Origin: Nocardia elegans NBRC 108235
GTDB taxonomy: Bacteria; Actinomycetota; Actinomycetes; Mycobacteriales; Mycobacteriaceae
Direction: 5' to 3'
Assembly: GCF_001612845.1 (NCBI RefSeq)
Contig: NZ_BDBF01000007.1
Coordinates: 62,001 to 126,000, forward strand
Length of the DNA stretch: 64,000 bases
The first letter of the stretch is position 1. Every line of letters begins with the position of its first letter. The notes under the pieces were generated by a model. The model did no database searches. It was not told the DNA's origin and saw only the letters and a list, made by a program, of their open reading frames with translations. The position numbers and the translations under genes are program-made. This document shows positions 44,702 to 53,827 of the stretch, in pieces.

Positions 44702-44756
44702 GATCGTTCCGGGGCCGGCGCCGCGGCGCGCGCGGGGTGCGTCCGCGGCGCGGTCC

Positions 44757-44785
44757 TTGACATCGTATCGAACGGGTGTTCGACT
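44757..44785 (+). promoter_or_regulatory. LexA (SOS) box in the promoter of the radical SAM gene
   Basis: TCGAACGGGTGTTCGA at 44768-44783 is a perfect match to TCGAAC-N4-GTTCGA. It fills the space between TTGACA (44757-44762) and TCGACT (44780-44785), spaced 17 bases. The start site would fall close to 44792, the GTG start codon, so the mRNA may be leaderless. Confidence 0.88.
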
Positions 44786-44791
44786 GGGTGG

Positions 44792-45835
44792 GTGCGATGG
44801 CAGAACCAGAACCCGGCAGCCGACGACGGCGCGCTTCCAGGGCTGGAGCGTGCCGGTTTCGTCCGCAGCGTGCAGACGCCGGAATTCGAGGGCGTCACCT
44901 TTCACGAGGTGCTGTGCAAGAGCGCGCTGAACAAGGTGCCGCAGCGATCGGCGGTGCCGTTCGAATGGACGATCAATCCGATGCGCGGCTGTTCGCACGC
45001 CTGCAGATACTGCTTCGCCCGGCCCACCCACGAATATCTGGACCTCGACGCCGGCCGTGATTTCGACACCCAGATCGTGGTCAAGACGAATGTGGCCGCG
45101 GTGCTGCGCCAGGAACTGCGCCGTCGCTCGTGGCGGCGCGAGCCGGTCGCGCTGGGCACCAACACCGATCCCTATCAACGTGCCGAGGGGCGCTACCGCC
45201 TGATGCCGGGGATCATCACCGCCCTCACCGACGCGGGTACGCCGTTCTCGATTCTCACCAAGGGCACGTTGTTGCGGCGAGACCTGCCGCTGCTCGCGCA
45301 ATCGGCCCAGGTGGTCCCGGTGAGTCTGGCGGTGTCGATCGCGACGGTCGATGACGAACTGCACCGCGCGGTCGAGCCGGGTACGCCCGGCCCGCGGGCC
45401 CGGTTGGACCTGGTGCGCGCGCTGGCCGAGGCCGGATTCGACGTGAACGTGATGGTGGCTCCCGTCATTCCGTATCTCACCGACGACGTCGCCCACCTGG
45501 ACCGGTTGCTCGGCGCGATCGCGGCATCCGGCGGGGCGCGGGCCACCGTGCTGCCCATGCATCTGCGCGGCAGTACCCGAGGCTGGTTCCTGCAGTGGCT
45601 GGCCGAACATCACCCGGCGCTCCTGCGGCGATACCGGCAGTTGTACGGTCGTGGGGCGTACGTCACACCGGAGTATTCTGCGTGGTTACGGCAGCGGGTG
45701 GACCCGCTGCTCACCCGGTATCGGCTCGACCGGCACCGGGAACGACCGGCACGGGGCCGGGCCGCGGGCCCCTCCGAGCCGGGCGATGACATACAGGCAC
45801 TACGGTCCGACCCGCAGTTGGCGTTGTTCGGTTGA
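44792..45835 (+). CDS. Rv2578c-family radical SAM protein
   Basis: 347 residues. The 4Fe-4S motif is GCSHACRYCFA (CxxxCxxC), flanked by FHEVLCKSALNKVP, FARPTHEYLDL and ALGTNTDPYQRAEGRY, and MHLRGSTRGWF later. These match the Rv2578c family, which is uncharacterised but SOS-induced in mycobacteria and related to spore photoproduct lyase-like repair enzymes. A DNA-repair role is therefore likely. GTG at 44792 fits a leaderless transcript. Confidence 0.9.
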   Translation: MRWQNQNPAADDGALPGLERAGFVRSVQTPEFEGVTFHEVLCKSALNKVPQRSAVPFEWTINPMRGCSHACRYCFARPTHEYLDLDAGRDFDTQIVVKTNVAAVLRQELRRRSWRREPVALGTNTDPYQRAEGRYRLMPGIITALTDAGTPFSILTKGTLLRRDLPLLAQSAQVVPVSLAVSIATVDDELHRAVEPGTPGPRARLDLVRALAEAGFDVNVMVAPVIPYLTDDVAHLDRLLGAIAASGGARATVLPMHLRGSTRGWFLQWLAEHHPALLRRYRQLYGRGAYVTPEYSAWLRQRVDPLLTRYRLDRHRERPARGRAAGPSEPGDDIQALRSDPQLALFG

Positions 45836-46006
45836 TCGCTCCGCCGGATACCGGCGGACCCACCGGCCCCTGGGGGCCCGGCCGCGTGCGGCCGAAATTC
45901 GTTGTACCGCATGCTCGGCGGGTTGTTCGTTCCACGGATTCTCCGGCGAGCCGCGGAGTAACTTGGCGTGTGGTACCTCATCCCTACGAGGAAGTGATGC
46001 AGGCGC

Positions 46007-47959
46007 ATGGTGTCGAATCAGGGCGTTGACGTCCCCACCGGCAGCGAAAAATTGGAGAAGGTCGTCATCCGCTTCGCCGGTGATTCCGGCGACGGTATGC
46101 AGCTGACCGGAGACCGATTCACCCACGAGGCGGCCGCCTTCGGCAACGACCTCGCCACCCAGCCGAACTTTCCGGCCGAGATCCGAGCACCCCAGGGCAC
46201 GCTCCCCGGGGTGTCGTCGTTCCAGATCCAGATCGCCGACTACGACATTCTCACCGCGGGCGATCAGCCCGACGTACTGGTCGCCATGAACCCGGCCGCG
46301 CTGAAGGCGAACATCGACGATCTCGCACGGGGCGCGACGGTCATCGTCAATACCGACGAGTTCACCAAACGCACCCTCGCGAAGGTCGGCTACGAGCGAG
46401 ATCCGCTGACCGACGACAGCCTCGGCGACTTCGTGGTGCACCGGGTGCCGATGACCTCGCTGACACTGGCCGCCACCGAACCGGCCGGAGTCGGCAAGAA
46501 GGACGGCCAGCGCGCGAAGAACATGTTCGCCCTGGGGCTGCTGTCGTGGATGTACGGCCGGCCGCTCGGCGGTACCGAAACCTTCATGCGCGAGAAGTTC
46601 GCGGCCACGCCGGAAATCGGCGAGGCGAACGTTCTGGCGTTCCGGGCCGGCTGGAACTACGGCGAAACGACCGAAACCTTCGCCACCACATACGAAGTCG
46701 CGCCCGCCGCGTTGCCGCCGGGCACCTACCGGCAGGTCACGGGCAATACCGCCCTGGCCTACGGCGTGATCGCGGCCGGGCAGCTGTCCGGGCTGCCGGT
46801 ATTCCTGGGCACCTATCCGATCACGCCGGCCTCCGACATCCTGCACGAGCTGAGCAAGCACAAGAACTTCGGCGTCACCACCTTCCAGGCCGAGGACGAG
46901 ATCGCGGGAATCGGTGCGGCACTGGGAGCTTCGATCGGCGGCGCACTCGGCGTGACCAGCACCTCGGGTCCCGGGCTGGCGCTCGAGAGCGAGACCATCG
47001 GGCTGGCGGTGATGACGGAACTGCCGCTGGTGATCATCGACGTCCAGCGCGGCGGGCCCTCGACCGGTCTGCCCACCAAGACCGAACAGGCCGATCTGCT
47101 CCAGGCGCTGTACGGGCGCAACGGCGAATCACCCGTCGCCGTGGTGGCGCCCCGCTCACCGGCGGACTGTTTCGCGGCCGCGGTGGACGCGGCGCGGATC
47201 GCTCTCACCTATCGCACTCCGGTGCTGCTGCTGTCCGACGGCGCCATCGCCAACGGATCCGAACCCTGGTCGATTCCGCGGGTGTCCGACCTCGAGCCGA
47301 TCGACCCGGCATTCGAACCACCGGTGGAAGACGGCGCCGCGGCCGGGGCACCGTTCCAGCCCTACGCGCGCGACCCGGAAACCCTCGCCAGGCCGCTGGC
47401 CAGGCCCGGCACCGGCGGCCTGGCCCACCGGATCGGCGGCCTGGAGAAGGCGGACGGCAGTGGCAACATCTCCTACGATCCGGCCAACCACGAACTGATG
47501 GTCCGCCTGCGTCAGGCGAAGATCGACGGCATCGCGGTGCCCGACCTCGAGGTCGACGATCCCGACGGCACCGCCGAATTGCTGCTGATCGGGTGGGGCA
47601 GTTCCTACGGCCCGATCGGTGAGGCGTGCCGGCGGGCGCGCCGCCGCGGCGTACCGGTCGCGCAAGCGCATCTGCGGCACCTCAATCCGCTCCCCGCCAA
47701 TACCGGCGACGTCTTGCGGCGCTATCGCCGGGTGGTGGCGCCGGAGATGAACGGCGGCCAGCTGGCGCTGCTGCTGCGCGGCAAATACCTGGTCGACGTG
47801 CAGCCGTGGACGAAGGTGGCCGGGACCGCCTTCTCCGCCCAGGAGCTGGTCGGCGTCATCGACGCGGCACTGGACGGATCCATCGGCGAGCTGGAACAGA
47901 ACAAGGCCTTCGATGCCCGGGCCCGGGCGACCTACCGCACGACAGGGGGATACCGATGA
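46007..47959 (+). CDS. korA: 2-oxoglutarate:ferredoxin oxidoreductase, alpha subunit
   Basis: 650 residues. KorAB converts 2-oxoglutarate and CoA to succinyl-CoA with reduction of ferredoxin. The N-terminal gamma-type domain has RFAGDSGDGMQLTGDRF. The alpha part has PVFLGTYPITPASDILHELS and QAEDEIAGIGAALGAS. The middle TSGPGLALESETIGLAVM is the usual catalytic interface and RGGPSTGLPTKTEQADLL is a family hallmark. It is translated ahead of korB with a four-base overlap. Usual length for the fused gamma-alpha subunit. Confidence 0.93.
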   Translation: MVSNQGVDVPTGSEKLEKVVIRFAGDSGDGMQLTGDRFTHEAAAFGNDLATQPNFPAEIRAPQGTLPGVSSFQIQIADYDILTAGDQPDVLVAMNPAALKANIDDLARGATVIVNTDEFTKRTLAKVGYERDPLTDDSLGDFVVHRVPMTSLTLAATEPAGVGKKDGQRAKNMFALGLLSWMYGRPLGGTETFMREKFAATPEIGEANVLAFRAGWNYGETTETFATTYEVAPAALPPGTYRQVTGNTALAYGVIAAGQLSGLPVFLGTYPITPASDILHELSKHKNFGVTTFQAEDEIAGIGAALGASIGGALGVTSTSGPGLALESETIGLAVMTELPLVIIDVQRGGPSTGLPTKTEQADLLQALYGRNGESPVAVVAPRSPADCFAAAVDAARIALTYRTPVLLLSDGAIANGSEPWSIPRVSDLEPIDPAFEPPVEDGAAAGAPFQPYARDPETLARPLARPGTGGLAHRIGGLEKADGSGNISYDPANHELMVRLRQAKIDGIAVPDLEVDDPDGTAELLLIGWGSSYGPIGEACRRARRRGVPVAQAHLRHLNPLPANTGDVLRRYRRVVAPEMNGGQLALLLRGKYLVDVQPWTKVAGTAFSAQELVGVIDAALDGSIGELEQNKAFDARARATYRTTGGYR

Positions 47960-49035
47960 CCATCCTCGACACCTCGCTCATCGGCGCCGATCTCGGCCTG
48001 ACCGGCGTGTCCGGAGTACCCGGCGCCGAGGGGCCGCAGAAGGTCAAGGACTTCACGTCCGATCAGGAGGTGCGCTGGTGCCCGGGATGCGGTGACTACG
48101 TCATTCTCGCAACCGTCCGCGGCTTCCTCGCCGAGCTGGGGCTGCGGCGGGAAAACCTGATGTTCGTCTCGGGAATCGGATGTTCCAGCCGATTCCCGTA
48201 CTACCTCGACGCCTACGGCATCCACTCCATCCACGGTCGCGCCCCGGCCATCGCCACCGGACTCGCGGTGACCAGGCCGGATCTGTCGGTCTGGGTGGTC
48301 ACCGGCGACGGCGACGCCCTCTCGATCGGTGGCAATCACCTGATCCACGCGCTGCGCCGCAACGTGAACATGACGATCCTGCTGTTCAACAACCGGATCT
48401 ACGGCCTGACCAAGGGCCAGTACTCACCGACCTCCGAATTGGGGAAGGTGACCAAGTCGACGCCGCTCGGTTCGATCGACCATCCGTTCAACACAGTGTC
48501 GGTGGCGCTGGGAGCGGAGGCGAGTTTCGCCGCGCGCGCCCTCGACTCCGATCGCGCCGGCCTCACCGAGGTGCTGCGCGCCGCGGCCGAACACCGCGGG
48601 ACCTCGTTCGTGGAGATCCTCCAGGATTGCCCGATCTTCAACGACGGCTCCTTCGACGCCCTGCGCCGCGACAACGCCGAATCGCACCTCATCCGCTTGC
48701 GGCATGGGGAACCGATCCGCTTCGGCGCCGACGGTGAATTCGCGGTGGTACGCAACGGCTTCGGGCTCGAGGTCGTCGCGACCGCGGAGGTCGCCGAGAG
48801 CGAGATCGTGGTGCACGACGCCCACTGCGAACGATCCGAATACGCCTATGCGCTCTCGCGGTTGACCTCTCAGGACCTGACTCACGTTCCGATCGGCATC
48901 TTCCGCGACGTCACCCGCCCCACCTACGACGACGGGGTCCGTGCGCAAACCGCGGTGGCCGTCGAGCGCAAACCGGTTGGACCGCAGTCGCTTCAGGAGC
49001 TGTTGAACGGCAGGGAAACCTGGACGGTCGGCTGA
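47956..49035 (+). CDS. korB: 2-oxoglutarate:ferredoxin oxidoreductase, beta subunit
   Basis: 359 residues, the thiamine diphosphate subunit. VRWCPGCGDYVILA and SGIGCSSRFPYY contain the iron-sulfur and TPP-site cysteines. VTGDGDALSIGGNHLIHALRR with LLFNNRIYGLTKGQ is the GDG...N TPP-Mg motif. It ends with RPTYDDGVRAQ and a helical tail. Overlaps korA by four bases, and its stop lies inside a bidirectional terminator hairpin. Confidence 0.93.
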   Translation: MTILDTSLIGADLGLTGVSGVPGAEGPQKVKDFTSDQEVRWCPGCGDYVILATVRGFLAELGLRRENLMFVSGIGCSSRFPYYLDAYGIHSIHGRAPAIATGLAVTRPDLSVWVVTGDGDALSIGGNHLIHALRRNVNMTILLFNNRIYGLTKGQYSPTSELGKVTKSTPLGSIDHPFNTVSVALGAEASFAARALDSDRAGLTEVLRAAAEHRGTSFVEILQDCPIFNDGSFDALRRDNAESHLIRLRHGEPIRFGADGEFAVVRNGFGLEVVATAEVAESEIVVHDAHCERSEYAYALSRLTSQDLTHVPIGIFRDVTRPTYDDGVRAQTAVAVERKPVGPQSLQELLNGRETWTVG

Positions 49036-49055
49036 GCCGGCCGGGCCGGCTCAGC
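49031..49055. terminator. Bidirectional terminator containing two stop codons
   Basis: GCTGAGCCGGC (49031-49041), loop CGG and GCCGGCTCAGC (49045-49055) form a perfect 11-base stem between convergent genes. The korB TGA and the TGA of the next minus-strand gene are both inside the stem. Confidence 0.8.
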
Positions 49056-49608
49056 GGTCGGCGACGAAGGCGTCGACCAATTTCTGGCACAGGTCCGCGA
49101 AACGGCTGCGGTCGGCCTTCTGTGCGTCGGTGAGTCCGTCGGTGCCGCCGGGGGAGTACACCACCAGATGCACATCCTGATCGGGTGTGGCTCCCAGGAA
49201 GTCGAGCAGGGTGGATCCGCCGTTGCCGTCCTTGGGCATGCCCAGATCCGCTGCCGCCAGCTTCTTGGCGTCCTCGGCGGCGGCGTGGACGGCGTCGAGG
49301 GAGACGTGTCCGTTGCGCTGCTGCGGCGCCTTGTCGGCCGGACGATCCGGATCGGCGGCGTCGGGGCTGTCGACCGCATGCCCATCGGAATAGACGAGCA
49401 GCGTCGGGGCCGGGGTCACCCCGGCGTGCTCCCCGCCTGGGATCGTGGTCAGCGCCACCGACAGTCCGGCCGCGGGTTCGTCGGCCACCGCGGTCATCGC
49501 GGTCATCGCGCCGCCGGCCACCGTCAGCGCCGCGGCGCATACCACCACGGCCGCCCGCACACCCGGCAATCCTCGTCTCGCACCGCCGAATTCCCGCACA
49601 GTGTTCAC
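49051..49608 (-). CDS. Secreted protein of unknown function
   Basis: 185 residues from the GTG at 49608, with GGAGGG seven bases upstream. [20 protein letters not shown] then [13 protein letters not shown] is a signal peptide. The mature part, with [18 protein letters not shown] and [15 protein letters not shown], has an alternating sheet/helix look and a single cysteine. No family recognised. Convergent with korB and followed upstream by the zinc metallopeptidase on the same strand, 98 bases away. Confidence 0.65.
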   Translation of the reverse strand: MNTVREFGGARRGLPGVRAAVVVCAAALTVAGGAMTAMTAVADEPAAGLSVALTTIPGGEHAGVTPAPTLLVYSDGHAVDSPDAADPDRPADKAPQQRNGHVSLDAVHAAAEDAKKLAAADLGMPKDGNGGSTLLDFLGATPDQDVHLVVYSPGGTDGLTDAQKADRSRFADLCQKLVDAFVADR

Positions 49609-49706
49609 TTCTGCCCTCCACCCGTCTCGGTCTCGCCGACCATTGTGAACCGCACCGCTACCGACATCCGAGCGGCCCGCCCGCTCGAAAAGCTCGCCGC
49701 CCACGC

Positions 49707-50606
49707 TCAGCGCAGGGCCGGCGGATTGTTCAGATCCGCTGCCGAGAAGGTGTCACACGCTGCGACCTGGCCGTTCCGGTAGCCGGTCAGGAACCATTTC
49801 TGCCGTTCGGTGGACGAACCGTGCGTCCATCCTTCCGGATTCACCCGCCCGGTGGCGGCCTTCTGGATCCGATCGTCGCCGACCGCCGCCGCGGCGGAGA
49901 GCGCGTCTTGGATGTCGTTGTCGGACAACGGCTTGAGCAGCGGCTGAGATCCGCCGGGCGCCGGTGTCTTGTCCGCGTAGCTCGCCCACAGGCCCGCGTA
50001 GCAATCGGCCTGCAATTCCAGGCGAACCGATCCCGAGTCGGGGCCTTTGGGATCGCGCTGGGCACGGCCGCTGTCGCCCAGCAGGTTCTGGATGTGGTGC
50101 CCGAATTCGTGCGCCACCACGTACTCCTCGGCGAGCGGACCACCCGCCGCACCGAACTTGTCCCGCAGTTCCTGGAAGAACCCGGTATCGAAATAGGCCT
50201 TGCGGTCCGCTGGGCAGTAAAAAGGTCCGACCGCGCTGGTCGCATTGCCGCATCGAGTGTTGACCGAGCCGGTGAACAGCGTCACACCGGGCTTCGTGTA
50301 CTGCACTCGGGTCTGACGCGGCAGCACCCCGCCCCAGACGCCGTCGAGACTCTGCGCGGTCAGCACCACCCGGCACTGCGCATACCGGTTCGCGTCACCG
50401 TTGGTTTTGCAGACGGAGGTGTCGACACCGCCGGTCTGCGTTCCCGATGTTCCGCTGCCGAGCAGATTGCCCGGATTTACGCCGAACAGCACCGCCAGAA
50501 TCAGCACGATCAGGCCACCGCCACCGCCCAGGGCGAGTTTGGGACCCATTCCGCCTCCGGTGGAGACCCGGTCCGGATCGATATCCATACCTTCGTTGAA
50601 GGTCAT
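49707..50606 (-). CDS. Neutral zinc metallopeptidase (YpfJ/Rv2575 family)
   Basis: 299 residues. One N-terminal helix ([18 protein letters not shown]) and an outer metalloprotease domain. [16 protein letters not shown] gives the HExxH-type zinc site (HEFGH) and a following [13 protein letters not shown] supplies the third ligand region, with four other cysteines, for example VYC-like [10 protein letters not shown]. Family of unknown substrate, conserved next to aspS in mycobacteria (Rv2575). Divergent from aspS. Confidence 0.88.
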   Translation of the reverse strand: MTFNEGMDIDPDRVSTGGGMGPKLALGGGGGLIVLILAVLFGVNPGNLLGSGTSGTQTGGVDTSVCKTNGDANRYAQCRVVLTAQSLDGVWGGVLPRQTRVQYTKPGVTLFTGSVNTRCGNATSAVGPFYCPADRKAYFDTGFFQELRDKFGAAGGPLAEEYVVAHEFGHHIQNLLGDSGRAQRDPKGPDSGSVRLELQADCYAGLWASYADKTPAPGGSQPLLKPLSDNDIQDALSAAAAVGDDRIQKAATGRVNPEGWTHGSSTERQKWFLTGYRNGQVAACDTFSAADLNNPPALR

Positions 50607-50912
50607 CGTTGCTGCTCCTGTGGATCGAGTGGGCTGCTCGGCGCTCGGTCAGCCGAAACAACCTTTACAGCTTTGCATGAGCGCACGCGGCTCGAGGGCC
50701 GAGTGGCTTTCGTGTCCGCCGAGTGCCCCGACGGCGGATCCCGCGGGCGCGACGGCGGATCCGCGGGTGCCCGCCGTCGGGTCCGAGGCGTGCGCGACCC
50801 GGCGGGACGCGGGAGCCGGATATCGGTTTCCGTCCGCCGAACCTGTCTCACTACCATGGGGGCGCACCAGGTCATCCCGCGCCCGGTGCACCGTGTCGTC
50901 GAAAGGAATCCC
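50607..50912. other. Intergenic region with a tandem repeat and hairpin
   Basis: Divergent region between the metallopeptidase and aspS. About 20-base units beginning GACGGCGGATC occur in tandem at 50730-50750 and 50751-50770, and CCCGACGGCGG (50727-50737) pairs with CCGCCGTCGGG (50771-50781). No coding frame is supported. A promoter for aspS is expected but was not identified. Confidence 0.5.
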
Positions 50913-52697
50913 GTGCTGCGCACCCACTTGGCTGGTTCGCTGCGAAGCGAGCACGCCGGTCTGACCGTCACCCTCACCGGCTGGGTGGCCCGGCGGCGAG
51001 ACCACGGTGGCGTGATCTTCATCGATCTGCGCGATGCGTCGGGGGTCGCGCAGGTGGTCTTCCGCGAGGGTGAGCCGGCCGAGCAGGCCCACAGGCTGCG
51101 CGCGGAGTACTGCGTGCGGGTCACCGGTGCGGTCGAGGCGCGTCCGGACGGCAGTGAGAACCCGAACCTGCCCACGGGTGCGATCGAGGTGAACGTCACC
51201 GAACTCGAGGTGCTCAACGAGGCCGCGCCGCTGCCGTTCCAGCTCGACGAGCAGCCCGGTGAGGAGGCGCGCCTGAAGTATCGCTACCTCGATCTGCGCC
51301 GCGAGGGCCCCGCCCACGCCATCCGGCTGCGATCGAAGGTCAACGCCGCGGCCCGCGAGGTGCTGGCCCAGCACGCGTTCGTCGAGGTCGAGACCCCGAC
51401 GATGACGCGGTCCACCCCCGAGGGCGCGCGTGACTTCGTGGTGCCCGCACGCCTGCAGCCCGGCAAGTTCTATGCCCTGCCGCAGAGCCCGCAGCTGTTC
51501 AAGCAGTTGCTGATGGTCTCCGGTGTGGAGCGCTACTACCAGATCGCCCGCTGCTACCGCGACGAGGATTTCCGCGCCGACCGCCAGCCCGAGTTCACCC
51601 AGCTCGACCTGGAGATGAGCTTCGTGACGCAGGAGGATGTGATCCTGCTGGCCGAGGACATCCTGGTCGCGCTGTGGAAGCTGATCGGCCACGAGATCCC
51701 GACCCCCATCCCGCACATGACCTACGCCGAGTCGATGCGCCGCTACGGCACCGACAAGCCCGACCTGCGCTTCGGCATCGAGATCACCGAATGTGCCGAG
51801 TACTTCAAGGACACGCCCTTCCGGGTCTTCCAGGCGCCGTATGTCGGCGCGGTGGTGATGCCGGGTGGGGCGAGCCAGCCGCGGCGCCAGCTCGACGCCT
51901 GGCAGGAGTGGGCCAAGCAGCGCGGGGCCAAGGGTCTGGCCTACATCCTGGTCGGCGAGGACGGCACCCTCGGCGGCCCGGTCGCCAAGAACCTGTCCGA
52001 CGCCGAACGCGAGGGGCTGGCCAAGCACGTCGGTGCCGCGCCGGGCGACTGCATCTTCTTCGGCGCCGGAGACGAGAAGTCGAGCCGGGCGCTGCTGGGC
52101 GCGGCGCGTGGCGAGATCGCGCGCAAGTGCGGCCTGATCGACGAGGACGCCTGGGCGTTCGTGTGGATCGTGGACGCGCCGATGTTCGAACCCGCCGCTG
52201 ACGCCACCGCGAGCGGTGATGTGGCCCTCGGGCATTCGGCCTGGACCGCGGTGCACCATGCGTTCACCTCGCCGAAGCCGGAGTCCATCGACACCTTCGA
52301 CACCGATCCCGGCTCGGCGCTGGCCTACGCCTACGACATCGTCTGCAACGGCAACGAGATCGGCGGCGGCAGCATCCGCATCCATCGCCGCGACGTGCAG
52401 GAGCGGGTGTTCAAGGTCATGGGCATCAGCCACGACGAGGCGCAGGAGAAATTCGGATTCCTGTTGGACGCCTTCGCCTTCGGCGCGCCGCCGCACGGTG
52501 GTATCGCCTTCGGCTGGGACCGCATCACCGCACTGCTGGCCGGAGTGGATTCGATCCGCGAGGTCATCGCGTTTCCGAAGTCCGGCGGCGGTGTGGACCC
52601 GCTGACCGACGCGCCGGCCCCGATCACCGCGCAGCAGCGCAAGGAAGCCGGCCTCGACGTGGTGCTCGACGAGCACGGCAAGCCGAAGACCACGTAG
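50913..52697 (+). CDS. aspS: Aspartyl-tRNA synthetase
   Basis: 594 residues, the bacterial AspRS length. [25 protein letters not shown] is the OB-fold anticodon domain, including [14 protein letters not shown]. Motif 2 is [19 protein letters not shown] and the closing motif 3 is [13 protein letters not shown]; a GAD insert lies between. GTG at 50913 is preceded by AAAGGA. A longer upstream frame in the same phase is not coding. In actinobacteria lacking AsnRS this enzyme is non-discriminating; that cannot be decided here. Confidence 0.95.
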   Translation: MLRTHLAGSLRSEHAGLTVTLTGWVARRRDHGGVIFIDLRDASGVAQVVFREGEPAEQAHRLRAEYCVRVTGAVEARPDGSENPNLPTGAIEVNVTELEVLNEAAPLPFQLDEQPGEEARLKYRYLDLRREGPAHAIRLRSKVNAAAREVLAQHAFVEVETPTMTRSTPEGARDFVVPARLQPGKFYALPQSPQLFKQLLMVSGVERYYQIARCYRDEDFRADRQPEFTQLDLEMSFVTQEDVILLAEDILVALWKLIGHEIPTPIPHMTYAESMRRYGTDKPDLRFGIEITECAEYFKDTPFRVFQAPYVGAVVMPGGASQPRRQLDAWQEWAKQRGAKGLAYILVGEDGTLGGPVAKNLSDAEREGLAKHVGAAPGDCIFFGAGDEKSSRALLGAARGEIARKCGLIDEDAWAFVWIVDAPMFEPAADATASGDVALGHSAWTAVHHAFTSPKPESIDTFDTDPGSALAYAYDIVCNGNEIGGGSIRIHRRDVQERVFKVMGISHDEAQEKFGFLLDAFAFGAPPHGGIAFGWDRITALLAGVDSIREVIAFPKSGGGVDPLTDAPAPITAQQRKEAGLDVVLDEHGKPKTT

Positions 52698-52775
52698 GTC
52701 CGATCCGCGAACCGATTCGATCCGAACCCGTGAGCGCCGCCGTGGTTGGGGGCAGCCGCGGCCGCGAACCGGTTA

Positions 52776-52821
52776 GTCTGCAGATCGTCCGGCGCCACCC
52801 GGTGCCGGACGATCTGCAGAC
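52776..52821 (+). repeat. Long hairpin between aspS and the DUF389 gene
   Basis: An 18-base arm, GTCTGCAGATCGTCCGGC (52776-52793), and its exact complement (52804-52821) with a ten-base loop. It is 78 bases after the aspS stop and 14 bases before the next GTG. It could be a terminator for aspS, a leader hairpin shielding the ribosome site, or a protein-binding palindrome. Confidence 0.75.
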
Positions 52822-52835
52822 GACAGGGGATTGAG

Positions 52836-53810
52836 GTGCTGCACCTGCGGGCGGTGTGCCCACCGGAGTCGACCGACGCCGCGGTGACCGCGCTGCGGTC
52901 CGAGCCCGGCGCCACGCTCATCACCGTGCAGCGCGGCGCCTCGGTCGAACCGCCCGGTGATCTCGTGCAAGCCGATATCGCGCGCGAGTCGGCCAACGAC
53001 GTGCTGGCCGGTCTGCGCGGGCTGGGCATCGGCGACTACGGCGGCATCATGCTCTCCCCGGTGGAAACGGTGCTGTCGACACCGGCCGACCGCGCGGTCG
53101 AGGCGGCGCCGGGCGATCCGTCGGATGCGATCGTCTGGGAGGAGTTGCTCGCCCAGACCCACGAGGAATCGACGCTCAGCCCCACATTCCTGTCGTTCAT
53201 CACGATCGCGTGCCTGCTGGCCGTCGTCGGTGTGGCCACCGATTCGCCGGTGACGGTCGTCGGCGCCATGGTGGTCGGCCCCGAGTTCGGGCCGCTGGCC
53301 GCCATCGCGGTCGCGGTGGTGCGCAGGAACTTTCGCCTCGCCCGCCGCTCGATCCTGGCCTTGCTGATCGGCTTCCCGGTGGCGATGGGGATCGCGACAC
53401 TGGCCTCACTGGTGTGGGAACAGTTCGGCTGGATCACCGTCGACCGCATCCACGCCATCCGCAACGTGGACTTCATTTACGAGGTGGGGCCGTTTTCGCT
53501 GGTGGTGGCCCTGCTCGCGGGTGCGGCGGGGATGATGTCGCTGGTGACCGCGAAGTCGGCGGCGCTGGTCGGCGTGTTCATCTCGGTGACGACGATTCCG
53601 GCCGCGGGTTTCGCCGCGGTGGCCGCCACCGTCGGCGAATGGCACAAGGCCTTCGAGTCGATCGGCCAGCTGGGCGTGAACATGGTCGGCATCGTCGTGG
53701 CGGGCATCATCGTGCTGCAACTGCGTCCCCATCACGGGCACGCGCTGGGCCCGCCACGTCCGAAGCGGCTGAATGTGCTGGCGCGCTGGTGGTCCGGCGA
53801 CGACCGCTGA
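52836..53810 (+). CDS. DUF389 multi-helix membrane protein
   Basis: 324 residues from GTG 52836 with AGGGGA upstream. The N-terminal 130 residues are a soluble sheet domain. Then several helices follow, including FLSFITIACLLAVVGVATDS, VVGAMVVGPEFGPLAAIAVAVV and FSLVVALLAGAAGMMSLVTAKS. The PEFGPLAAIA motif is the DUF389 signature. Function unknown; possible channel or transporter. A hairpin and a short leader precede it. Confidence 0.8.
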   Translation: MLHLRAVCPPESTDAAVTALRSEPGATLITVQRGASVEPPGDLVQADIARESANDVLAGLRGLGIGDYGGIMLSPVETVLSTPADRAVEAAPGDPSDAIVWEELLAQTHEESTLSPTFLSFITIACLLAVVGVATDSPVTVVGAMVVGPEFGPLAAIAVAVVRRNFRLARRSILALLIGFPVAMGIATLASLVWEQFGWITVDRIHAIRNVDFIYEVGPFSLVVALLAGAAGMMSLVTAKSAALVGVFISVTTIPAAGFAAVAATVGEWHKAFESIGQLGVNMVGIVVAGIIVLQLRPHHGHALGPPRPKRLNVLARWWSGDDR

Positions 53811-53827
53811 GGCCGGCGGCCGGCTCA
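53808..53827. terminator. Bidirectional terminator with both stop codons in the stem
   Basis: TGA-G-GCCGG, loop CGG, CCGGC-TCA, spanning the DUF389 stop and the stop of the convergent gene. One G is bulged. Same design as 49031-49055. Confidence 0.6.

Noticed and set aside
50727..50781. CRISPR-like repeat
   Set aside because: Only two adjacent units without spacers.
49185..50912. Large upstream extension of the aspS frame
   Set aside because: It lies antisense to two good genes (secreted protein and metallopeptidase); AspRS homology and a ribosome site define the start at 50913.
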